A stretch of 64,000 nucleotides of DNA from Acholoe squamosa. Taxonomy: Eukaryota; Annelida; Polychaeta; Phyllodocida; Polynoidae. The stretch covers positions 70,504,002 through 70,568,001 of the forward strand of contig OX439039.1 of NCBI GenBank assembly GCA_949317995.1. Direction: 5' to 3'. Position 1 is the stretch's first letter, and each line of letters begins with the position of its first letter. Under the pieces are notes generated by a model, which saw only the letters and a program-made list of their open reading frames with translations, did not search any database and was not told the origin of the DNA. The position numbers and the translations under genes are program-made. This document shows positions 42,191 to 50,477 of the stretch, in pieces.

Positions 42191-43505
42191 TTACTCACTG
42201 TCCTCCAACTCTTCAATCCTGCCGTCAATGGCCTCTATGTTGTCGCAAAGGGTCCGCCACTGATTCACAGTGAGGACAGCCCCACCCTTTTTAATTGGCT
42301 GCCACAGCACCGAGTCTGGGTCCTCAGGGTCCCCGGCCGTCTCTATCCTTAACACCGTGTAAATCGAGACCAATGGCTCTCCAGTCAGATCATCATCCAC
42401 CAGAATGCACTTCCTGTAAAAGTCAGGAGTATAATGTTTTATTTATTTAGAATAAATCTCATATATCATATAATGAGAGTTATGATAATACTTATAGCAT
42501 TTGCAATGTAATATAACTTTGTTATTGAACTATGTAATAATTCAGATTCCATGTCACTAGTGAGTAGATAGAGTGGAATTGAAATTTTAATGAGATTATA
42601 TGAAATTATATTGTGATAGTTATACAGATTCATGTCAGTAGTAGATTAACATAACAAACTTAAAATTATAAATATCAAGAATAACATAAATCAGTTAATC
42701 ACAAATCATAACATACCTGAATGGTTTAGGAATTCCTCGGCGGATAAACTCAGGCTCAAGCCAGCACAGGACATCAGACTCTCTTTTTGGACCTCTCACG
42801 ATGGACTCAGTTTGCTGTGGGGAGGCTGAGAATGACCCTCTGCTAACTCTAGGCTCGACAACCCCCCTCTTTGATGCTTTAGACCCGCTCGAGGCAGTCT
42901 TAGGTGAAGCTGGAGGGTGTAAAGGCGATGATGATGGGGAAGGTCGTGGTGTTGAAGCGCGTGGCGGCGCACCACCCTTAACCCTACCGGTCTTAGTTGG
43001 GGTTTTAAATGGTGTGGCCTGAGATGCCCCCTCGGAGTCTTCCACAGTATCTGTGTCACCCTCCTCATCAGCATCGGCATACGTTAAGGCTTTGACAACC
43101 TTTTTGGGCGGAGGTGTAAAAACATCATCATCGCTGGGTGCGTCCTGGACCCAAACGTCCTCGTCTTCAGGCTGCTCAACAGGTGGTTTAGAATTTGAGG
43201 GTTCAGGAGGGGGGATGTTCTCGGCTTGAGGTGCTACATGCACTGCACGGCGCGTCTGCTTCCTTTTCAAAGCTGGCTGAGGAAGAAAAGAAAAAAAAGT
43301 CTTAATAAAAATCATAAATGATTATATAAATATTATCTATAATAATCAAATGTAATATGTCATAAACAGGAACGCTGTGAGAACTTCAGGTATAAACAGA
43401 TGAATTATATTCCATGAAAAGATTTATTCATCCTTACATTACGTGTCCTTGCTATAATTGAATGAAAAGAGCTGAAGTTAATAGCGAATAACTCACCTTA
43501 GACAT
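42191..43505 (-). CDS. Spliced three-exon Polinton gene with C-terminal PC4-like domain
   Basis: Exons 43505-43497, 43276-42717 and 42413-42191. All introns are GT-AG with phases that close to 792 bases, 263 residues. Exon 1 encodes only MSK before GTGAGT; exon 2 follows a T-rich tract ending TTCCTCAG. The first 160 residues are disordered, with acidic patches, PPPKK and many Ser/Pro/Lys, as in a nuclear protein. The end (CWLEPEFIRRGIPKPFR, LVSIYTVLRIET, KKGGAVLTVNQWRTLCDNIE) follows the PC4/Sub1 fold pattern: strands, then KKG, a hydrophobic strand, W and a terminal helix. PC4 proteins bind single-stranded DNA. A role in replication or late transcription of the element is inferred. Confidence 0.65.
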
Positions 43506-43784
43506 TTTGAGGAGTGTTGTCTGATTAGGTTGAAAACTGGGTAAATTTCAACTGAAAGTAGCTCAGGTGAGTCTACAGCAAGGTTCAATATCAGTGTAGC
43601 GTTCCCCGCACGCCACACCTTTTTTATACATCTCAGGTGGTCAGTGAGGGTGACCATGCGTCTACACCCCTAAGACCAATAACGGTGCTGCTACGTCATA
43701 GTAAACCCCGCCCCTCCTGCAGCCAGGTACCGCTGAAGGACAGAAGGCACCCTGTAGGACTGCTTTATCAAACCTCTGGGTGTC

Positions 43785-43850
<66 letters not shown>

Positions 43851-44645
43851 ACTATGTATGTCCCTTGGTGGTGATGAAAAAAGTTGCTTTTCATCACCAT
43901 GACCCAACCCTAAATGGCACCCTTAAATTACACCTTTACAACCTGGCGTCTGTGTGAGGGTGGTGTAGGATGAGCCTGGGGAATCAATTACAACCTCCCA
44001 CAGCCATAAAAGATTACTAACGGCGTACAGTATCCTGTTTTAACGAGGGTAAACACATCTACAGACTCCTGTCCTGTGATACTGTGATGTGTAAAGTTAG
44101 ATTACTGATCTTGACCCTCAGGTCATGACTGTAGACGTGCATGAGCACCCTGTTATCCTTTGGGGATATGGTGTATACCCTATCATGAATGGGGTAAAGC
44201 AATGTTTCATTTATGAAAAAAGGGGTAAAGTCCCTATTCTTTAAAAGGTACTGTTGTATAGTAGTTGGGGTATAAAAGACTGTACAATATCCAGTTATGA
44301 AGTAGGGAGTGTAGGTTACAGGGTGAAACCTTTGAACACTTTGATGTACTGTGTGACTCACTTAACACGGCTTTAAAGCATATGGGGTAAAACCACATGC
44401 ATTACAAGGATCATACGGGGTAGAAAGAAAATAAAAAAGGGTAAAACTGATGACTGTCGTGAACATTATGTATACAGCACATAGAAAAATACATTATGTG
44501 TAGGGTTAAATCAAGTCTATGTCAGACTGTTTAATTACTGAGTGTTCTCATCTGATATCCGCTCTAAGTTAAAGTGACGCCAGTCACACAGACAACAGTA
44601 GTTCTTAAGACACAGGCTGGGGAGATACAAGTACTTGGAAGCACC
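43506..44645. other. Divergent intergenic region with (CT)n tract
   Basis: Separates the minus-strand PC4-like gene from the plus-strand LRR gene, so it probably holds both promoters. A (CT)n run of about 60 bases lies at 43783-43847. Repeated GGGGTAAA words occur around 44180-44460. It also contains the doubtful small frame at 44059-44361. Confidence 0.5.
44059..44361 (-). CDS. Possible small Tyr/Thr-rich protein
   Basis: A 100-residue frame rich in Tyr, Phe, Thr and His (YTPYFITGYCTVFYTP). No domain, no splice support and an isolated position. It may be a chance frame in a promoter region. Confidence 0.25.
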   Translation of the reverse strand: MSHTVHQSVQRFHPVTYTPYFITGYCTVFYTPTTIQQYLLKNRDFTPFFINETLLYPIHDRVYTISPKDNRVLMHVYSHDLRVKISNLTLHITVSQDRSL

Positions 44646-45938
44646 ATGAATGTTATTAATTCATACATTTACATGATTTTATTCATGTACGGAATGTCGA
44701 TTACCGATGGTATGCACCATTGTGGACCAGCATTGCGATGCCTCTGTGAGCCAAACACTCGATCGATTCTATGCAGCGGTCAAGGATTAACATCAGTTCC
44801 TGAGTTAGGCGTTGAATACAATTATTACAATAAACTGTTTTTACAGTATAATGACATAAGATATGTACGAATAACTAAGGTATACGACATCTTGGATGTA
44901 CGAAATAACCCTATATCATGCAGAGAACATTTACCTAAATGGATTCTACAAAATTCATGCTCACTGGAGATAAAAGGTTCTGAGGATATGGACCACAACA
45001 AGGACCTCATTAAAGAGTATGTAACAGGATATGACGGTGTTGGAACAATTGAGAATGGTCTAAGTGAATCAATTGAAACTACAACGCAGGGAATACATAT
45101 GGAGACTACAGCACAGAACTCCGTAGAGAGTACAGCCCTGAACTCTGTCATACCCTTAGTGACTACGGGTGACGTGTATGCTCTAGTGAGCAGCACTCAG
45201 ATCCCTAGTATTGATGACAGCTCTACTCCCACTATATCTAAATTACTCACTACGTATGATGTAATGAAGAATCCAGATTTAGTGAGTGTGTCATGGGGTC
45301 ATGGTAGCGTGTCAACACATTACGTCAGCACCCCATCACCATGGCTGTCAGGTGAGGCTCGTGGTGAACTGAGTGACAAAGTCTCGCAAAGTGATATTAT
45401 TATGACTCAGGCGAGCATAGAAACTATGACTGAAATTGAATCTACCTCTAGAGACGGGTCTAATGATTTAACTTCTACCACTGAAGGGTTGCGCCTAATA
45501 TCTGATGAACCTTCTACCCCCTATCAACAGAATTTCATACCGTTAAAAGCACCTTATAACAATGATTCTAGCACCCCACACAATGACAATGGAATTAAAC
45601 TAAAGACCTATGGTAGAGATGAGTCAAAGAGAAGTGGTATGAAACTAGAGCTGTCTAAAACGCTGAATAAGGGCAATATTACTGTCGGTATTGGAATAGA
45701 TGGAAACAAGACTCATGTCATCCTGAAAGGGGAAATTGAGCTGTATGTTCCTATTTTATCAGTGCTAGGAGTCATAGTCGTTATCATTACACTGATCACA
45801 ATGGTCATAGTTTGGCTTAAGCGATCTAGGTCTGGTACCTGGAGAAACATTTTAATGTGTGGAAACAGTGTAAACAACACCGGCACCAACAACACCGCGT
45901 TAGAACTGGTTCCCCATATGAATCAGGACTGGATGTAA
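44646..45938 (+). CDS. LRR-type type I membrane protein, right arm of the Polinton
   Basis: 430 residues from the ATG at 44646, chosen because it gives a signal peptide (NVINSYIYMILFMYGMS); the frame is open 24 codons upstream. The ectodomain has an LRR N-cap (HCGPALRCLC, C.GQGLTSVPEL), one or two LRR strands (NKLFLQYNDIRYVRI, DILDVRNNP) and an LRR C-cap-like CREHLPKWILQNSC. A long Ser/Thr-rich stalk of about 250 residues follows, then one membrane helix (VPILSVLGVIVVIITLITMV) and a short basic tail. The stop overlaps a strong donor (GAT/GTAAGT at 45935). Splicing to 46140-46224 would add an in-frame tail containing EYVNENH, a YxN motif. AATAAA at 45990 and 46076 supports the unspliced form. 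Both may exist. Confidence 0.72.
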   Translation: MNVINSYIYMILFMYGMSITDGMHHCGPALRCLCEPNTRSILCSGQGLTSVPELGVEYNYYNKLFLQYNDIRYVRITKVYDILDVRNNPISCREHLPKWILQNSCSLEIKGSEDMDHNKDLIKEYVTGYDGVGTIENGLSESIETTTQGIHMETTAQNSVESTALNSVIPLVTTGDVYALVSSTQIPSIDDSSTPTISKLLTTYDVMKNPDLVSVSWGHGSVSTHYVSTPSPWLSGEARGELSDKVSQSDIIMTQASIETMTEIESTSRDGSNDLTSTTEGLRLISDEPSTPYQQNFIPLKAPYNNDSSTPHNDNGIKLKTYGRDESKRSGMKLELSKTLNKGNITVGIGIDGNKTHVILKGEIELYVPILSVLGVIVVIITLITMVIVWLKRSRSGTWRNILMCGNSVNNTGTNNTALELVPHMNQDWM

Positions 45939-46336
45939 GTATGAATCTCTATTGTTGTTATATTTACTCATAATGGTTGTTATAGATATAATAAATCATT
46001 ACTATGGATATCTGTGTGGAGTCTCAATGTAATAACTCCATTGATGTATTCACTCTATTCTCTAATGAAATGAGTAATAAACGATGAAAATAGAATTAAT
46101 ATTTTATTTCATGATATAAAAGTCCTCATACAATTTCAGGTCTCCAACAGGTAGATCATGCAGGTCCCCTATGACAGCACAGGCCAGTGTTGAATATGTA
46201 AATGAGAATCATCAGAACAGGTGAATACCTATATAATATCATGCATACATATACTCATATATTCTCATATATTATATCAGATTCTTAAATGTGTTGTAAA
46301 ACTCAAAGTTTAAGATTGATTTCTCGCAAGACATAC
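45939..46336. other. Intergenic or intron with possible extra exon 46140-46224
   Basis: Bases 46140-46220 follow CAATTTCAG and stay open for 27 codons in the phase left by a donor at 45935, ending NR-stop at 46222-46224. A second donor-like GTGAAT sits at 46221 and a further acceptor TATATCAG at 46280. AATAAA at 45990-45995 and 46076-46081. Confidence 0.45.
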
Positions 46337-46888
46337 ATGAATACCATACAGGGTTCTCTCACGCTCCTCATGCTTCATTTATTGTACTTAAGGTTGACTG
46401 ACCCTACATCCAGAGACAAAAATGCTGACTGTGGGAACGAGGATACCCGACCCTACTCAGAACCCTCTCAAAGTGCTGCTACTGTGCCTCCCAGTACCTC
46501 TAACGACCAATCAGTCTCATGGAAACCTACTCAACCAGGTGCCTGGGTTGGGGGTACACAAGATGTTGAACAGTGTGTTGAACAGTGTGGTGCCAAAAGT
46601 TCAGTGCCCGGAAATTTGAAAGAATCGCCTAACTCCTCAACGCTGCACAGAACAACCTCTACCCCTATGGTCTTAAGCATGGGAGAAGACAGGTTCACTA
46701 CACCTACTGCGTCCCCTATCATTAAGTGTGAAGCAGGCGTCCTTAACAAATGGCTGTCATCGCCTGAACTGACATGTGATGTGCCAGTGACTTCAGAAAC
46801 CCCCAAACGCCCTGAGTGCATGAGATTGAGATCTGGCCGTGACATTGAATTAAAAGAGCGTGTAAAAAAATCTAATGAAACTAAGTAG
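46337..46888 (+). CDS. Putative secreted Ser/Thr-rich Polinton protein
   Basis: 183 residues from the ATG at 46337; the frame is open 16 codons upstream. A hydrophobic N-terminus (TIQGSLTLLMLHLLYLRL) looks like a signal peptide, followed by a polar, Pro/Ser/Thr-rich chain with QDVEQCVEQCG and a basic end (RLRSGRDIELKERVKK). No family recognised. Codon use and openness argue for a gene, but evidence is limited to the frame itself. Confidence 0.45.
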   Translation: MNTIQGSLTLLMLHLLYLRLTDPTSRDKNADCGNEDTRPYSEPSQSAATVPPSTSNDQSVSWKPTQPGAWVGGTQDVEQCVEQCGAKSSVPGNLKESPNSSTLHRTTSTPMVLSMGEDRFTTPTASPIIKCEAGVLNKWLSSPELTCDVPVTSETPKRPECMRLRSGRDIELKERVKKSNETK

Positions 46889-47135
46889 ACACGACCCTAT
46901 GACGTATCCTGTGTATTGAGTTACAGTATATCCGGTAATCCGGTGAAATCCGATGTATATCTAGATACATTTAACTGAAATATATAGGTGCAAATATATC
47001 TATACTACACTTTAGTATATTACTACATGTACTCAGCATAATATATCCATATCATATAATAATGATTATTCAGCTATGTCGATGTTTAGAACTTCTAATT
47101 CATCTCTTTCAATATCATGTGATCTACAAATGGGT

Positions 47136-47843
47136 CTATACACGTATTTTACCAGTAGCATAAGCAGTCAGAGTTTTGTATAACAAACAATGAGAACTGG
47201 TAAAAATTTCACGACCTCTGAAAGGAGCAACAGTGCCCAAAACTCTGAACTTAACACGACGGGATACAATGGCAGGTAGCTGCTGATCAAGCTTATCAAG
47301 AATAGCTCTGACTTTAGTCATTCCAGGCATATCATCGTAGTACTCAGTGAAAAACACCCCTGAACCTACTGTATTCTTCACCCTCTTGACTATGACACCG
47401 CTTATCATGTCTATACATGTATTCAGTAGAGTAAATCCTTCAGAGAAATTGTATTTAGCAAGAGCACGTATTGCATTCCGGCGAACAATACTGCTCCGTT
47501 CATGCCATACCAGTCCTGCTGATTCAAGTATTCGCTGCATCTCTCTGTGATCATAAGAGTCCTTTCTAAAAAGCTGAGTCATTAGATTATGGGATGCCAT
47601 ATACTGATGTCGTGCCATTCTATTATATATGCTATACATTCTAGGCTCCAACCACGATTCCATGTGGGTATGCAATAAGACAAGTTCCATTTGTGCTGCA
47701 TAATAATTAATTGGTATCTTACCATATCCACAAAAAACAGTCCTGCATTTATTTATGAACTCATCACGAGTGGTCTCATCAGTCTCATTAAATGAGAAAT
47801 CATTAAAGGAATCTACTTCCTGAGGTGTTGTTTGACCGTACAT
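47136..47843 (-). CDS. Tandem paralogue 1, Polinton family of unknown function
   Basis: 235 residues from the ATG at 47843, which aligns with the start of the neighbouring paralogue; the frame is open 43 codons upstream to 47972. It shares with the gene at 48111: MYGxTT, FCGYGKIPxxYYAAQMELVLLH, ARxQxxxSHxLxxQL, SEYY/TEYYxDMPGM, GTVxPFRGREIxTS and a C-terminal YATGK/YASGN. No domain recognised. Conserved cysteine, aromatic and PFRGREI positions suggest a folded, selected protein. Confidence 0.7.
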   Translation of the reverse strand: MYGQTTPQEVDSFNDFSFNETDETTRDEFINKCRTVFCGYGKIPINYYAAQMELVLLHTHMESWLEPRMYSIYNRMARHQYMASHNLMTQLFRKDSYDHREMQRILESAGLVWHERSSIVRRNAIRALAKYNFSEGFTLLNTCIDMISGVIVKRVKNTVGSGVFFTEYYDDMPGMTKVRAILDKLDQQLPAIVSRRVKFRVLGTVAPFRGREIFTSSHCLLYKTLTAYATGKIRV

Positions 47844-48110
47844 AACTACTGAGACGTCAGATACTTTCCAAAAATAGTAATAGGATAATGAAAAGTATCC
47901 TGCAGTGCTGAAAACGTTAGATAATTCCAAAACAATATTAGGGTGATAAGAAAATGTCTCCGTGTATAACATTCACTGTATAGCGTCTGATAGCGATATA
48001 ACTGTATCTGATTAGTAGCTCCGACTGGTGTGTAGGAGGTGAACTAGAGAACACTGTAGAAATAGGCCATTAAACTCGTTAGATGGTATACACTGTTTCT
48101 GTCCTGTTAT

Positions 48111-48806
48111 TTAAAGGTAATTACCACTAGCATATCTGTGTATAGTCTTATACACATTACATCTGGGACTTGTGAGAATTTCCCTCCCTCTGAAAGGGGT
48201 GACTGTCCCCACGATTCTCTGTCTGACTCGTTCGTACACTGTAGAGGGAAGCAGCCTACTGTATTCCTCCACTATAGCTTCAACCTGACCCATTCCAGGC
48301 ATGTCATGATAATACTCAGAATGGAAAATTGCCGGTCCAACAACTTTCTTAATCTTTTCCACTGTAACATAAACGACTAAGTCAATGCATGAGTTTTCTA
48401 GAGAAAACCCCTGTGAAAAATCATATTTCTTCACTACGCGCTTAGCTTCATTGAAACATATCTGAGGTAGTACATCATGTGGCATTCCACTGCTAGTGAG
48501 GATGTTCAACATTGAGCGCACATCATACCATCCGTAGTGAATCAACTGAGGAATCAGTTCATGCGAATTGAGAAATTGATCTCGGGCTATCTCATGATAC
48601 AGTCGGAACATTTTTCTGTGGTGAAATTCCGGTATAAAAGAGTGAAGTAGAACCAATTCCATCTGAGCTGCATAATAATGCACCGGTATTTTACCATACC
48701 CGCAGAAAATCTTTCTTAATCCGTCTTTATATTCTTCATATGTTGTTTCTTCTTTCTCCTTGAACTCAAAGTTCAATACATCTTCACGTGTAGTGCGTCC
48801 ATACAT
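48111..48806 (-). CDS. Tandem paralogue 2, Polinton family of unknown function
   Basis: 231 residues. Similar along its whole length to the gene at 47136, on the same strand and about 270 bp away, so they arose by tandem duplication. Shared blocks include FCGYGKIP, YYAAQMELVLLH, DMPGM and PFRGREI. The two are clearly diverged, so the duplication is old relative to the insertion and both were probably kept by selection. Lies nearest the right end of the element, a usual place for accessory genes. Confidence 0.72.
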   Translation of the reverse strand: MYGRTTREDVLNFEFKEKEETTYEEYKDGLRKIFCGYGKIPVHYYAAQMELVLLHSFIPEFHHRKMFRLYHEIARDQFLNSHELIPQLIHYGWYDVRSMLNILTSSGMPHDVLPQICFNEAKRVVKKYDFSQGFSLENSCIDLVVYVTVEKIKKVVGPAIFHSEYYHDMPGMGQVEAIVEEYSRLLPSTVYERVRQRIVGTVTPFRGREILTSPRCNVYKTIHRYASGNYL

Positions 48807-49143
48807 GTTGATGTATGAAGCTGTGTAAAATCAAGTGTATATGTACGTATAGGAAAGTTTCACTGAGCTATCAGTAATGAATTAGCGTATGTAGGAATGA
48901 AAGGTTTATGACAAACCTCCCCTCAGTAGTACTACTACTGCCCGCTGGTGAGTAAAAAATCAACTACAGTTTGGCATGTAGGAAAAATGTATGAAATACC
49001 CACTAGGGGGAGAGGGGTGCTAACATTCCACCACCCCCAAGCGTAAACCACCCCTCAGTAGTACCACTACTGCCCTCTGGTGAGTAAAAAATCAACTACA
49101 GTCTGACATATAGGAAAAATGTATGAAATACCCACTAGATGGC
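48807..49143. repeat. Polinton right subterminal direct duplication
   Basis: Two units of about 131 bp, 48919-49049 and 49050-49187, share CCCCTCAGTAGTAC, GGTGAGTAAAAAATCAACTA, GGAAAAATGTATGAAATACC and AGAGGGGT.CTAA. The second unit reaches into the TIR, so the inner TIR end was duplicated inwards. The left end has no such unit. Confidence 0.8.
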
Positions 49144-49292
49144 AGAGGGGTACTAATGCTCCACTACCCAAGCGTGTCCACCATGGCTGTAAGGTCAAAT
49201 GAGGACAAATTTCACGCCAGAGGTAGCAATTATCTTTCTTAAGCGTTGAAACTCCATAGGGGCCCAAACCACCAAGTTCCATTTTTGCTACT
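49144..49292. repeat. Polinton right terminal inverted repeat
   Basis: Reverse complement of 26000-26149 with two substitutions and one 1-base gap. Ends CCATTTTTGCTACT, followed by the duplication GTCCTT at 49293-49298. Confidence 0.93.
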
Positions 49293-49858
49293 GTCCTTCA
49301 ATGCATCCATCTCAATATCCATTGCGTTCTGCCATTTTTGCGCATTGTCAGAGTTCATAGCATCGGTATATGTATTTGGGATGTGGGATATGTGGTAGCA
49401 ACAATCAACAGTAGTGGTGACATAATCCTGCAAATAACCAGGTGGGTTACATCCTCTGTGGGGATACCTGGCATTGTCCCTATTGTCCTGCAGGTTTTGA
49501 CCAAGTTTACCACTTACCACATTTTGAGGAACATCATCAGCTACATCCGGAGCTTGGTAATATTCAGGATCTACCTGAGGTGTGGCACACACCGGTTCAT
49601 CACTATTGTCTGTTACCTCCTCAAACTTGTCAAAGAACTTCAAACATCTTACTCTATGTACAGTGCTACGCTTTGGGATATACACAAGATATGCTGGGCT
49701 ACATTTATCATAACCGACAAAAATACCTTTCTCACCGCGATCTTCCAGCTTCTTCTTCTCCTGAACATAAGCATAACATACAGTACCAAATACATGCATA
49801 CCACTCAGGTCTGGTTTCTTACCTGTGAATGCTTCGAACGCGCACCTCGCACATAAGA
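49293..49858 (-). pseudogene. Copia Pol remnant: integrase C-terminus and RT start
   Basis: On the minus strand it reads EAFTGKKPDLSGMHVFGTVC, the GIFVGYDKCSPAYLVY block typical of copia integrase C-termini, a linker, then AQKWQNAMDIEMDALK, which opens the reverse transcriptase. It stops at the Polinton duplication, and the RT continues in the same frame on the other side at 25999. Upstream gag, protease and the integrase core are absent, replaced by the repeat at 49842-50109. Confidence 0.88.
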
Positions 49859-50109
49859 CGCACCTAGAGTTTAAGAATATGCTCAAAAAAATAAAAAAAT
49901 CAACACTTTTGTTCTACTAAATGGATTTTCAAAATTCAAAAAGCTACATGTAGCTACAGCTACATGGAATCTCCTGGAGCCTCCTATGTAATATTATTAC
50001 TTAGGGGAAGTGTAATATATCAAAATGAAGGTCTTGATCTCCCCCTTGCGGATCGAGTGAGGACTAAAACCTCGCGTATAAGACGCGCCTTATATGCGGG
50101 AGATTACGG
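49842..50109. mobile_element. TACNGTAA-type MITE or remnant inside the copia
   Basis: Contains GCACATAAGACGCACC at the left and CGCGTATAAGACGCGCC..GGGAGATTACGGTA at the right, the same words as 14674-14873. It interrupts the copia 5' region. The left border is uncertain. Confidence 0.5.
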
Positions 50110-50183
50110 TAGTTTACTTCTTCCACCACAGAGGGCAGCACCAGTAGCTCATTTACCGAGGATCGTGGATTTACATCCTAACA
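50110..50183 (-). repeat. Start of the copia 5' LTR
   Basis: On the minus strand it begins TGTTAGGATGTAAATCC at 50183 and matches 24438-24352. The remainder of the LTR is cut off by the neighbouring MITE. Confidence 0.7.
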
Positions 50184-50187
50184 CTTA

Positions 50188-50477
50188 GGGAGTGATCATT
50201 TTTTTAACAACAGGGGGGGAAGGCTGGTGGGTTTGAGGGGGGGGGGTCAGAATTCTTTCGACCCCTGGCCTGGGGGGGTCAGAATTTTTTCAACCCCTCT
50301 GATGGGGGGTCAAAATAATTTTACATGTTTCCAGTGGAAAACCCTGTGCATTACTACAGGTTAAAAGGGCACGTTCGCATGCGATTTTCGGCCCTTATGG
50401 GGGGAGTCGAAATCTTTTTCGCGCGTCCGCGCGCAAACCCACCAGCCCCCCCCTGTTGTTAAAAAATGATCACTCCC
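50188..50477. mobile_element. Harbinger-type MITE, diverged subfamily F
   Basis: Termini GGGAGTGATCATTTTTTTAA and TTAAAAAATGATCACTCCC, duplication TTA at 50185-50187 and 50478-50480. The interior has G-runs with TCAGAAT, distinct from copies A, B, D and E, so this is a sister subfamily. Confidence 0.8.

Larger units (their letters stand above)
26000..49292. mobile_element. Complete Polinton/Maverick (adintovirus-like) element, 23,293 bp
   Basis: The element starts AGTAGCAAAAATGG and ends CCATTTTTGCTACT, with inverted repeats of about 150 bp, a perfect 6-bp duplication GTCCTT and AG...CT ends, all Polinton hallmarks. It encodes packaging ATPase, retroviral-type integrase, minor and major capsid proteins and protein-primed polymerase B, plus accessory membrane, F-box-like and PC4-like proteins. 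Genes are arranged in blocks of alternating strand: plus 26.4-33.3 kb, minus 33.9-35.3, plus 35.8-36.2, minus 36.7-43.5, plus 44.6-46.9, minus 47.1-48.8. No adenain-like protease was found. All long frames are open. It interrupts the reverse transcriptase of a copia element, whose reading resumes in register across the duplication. Confidence 0.97.
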
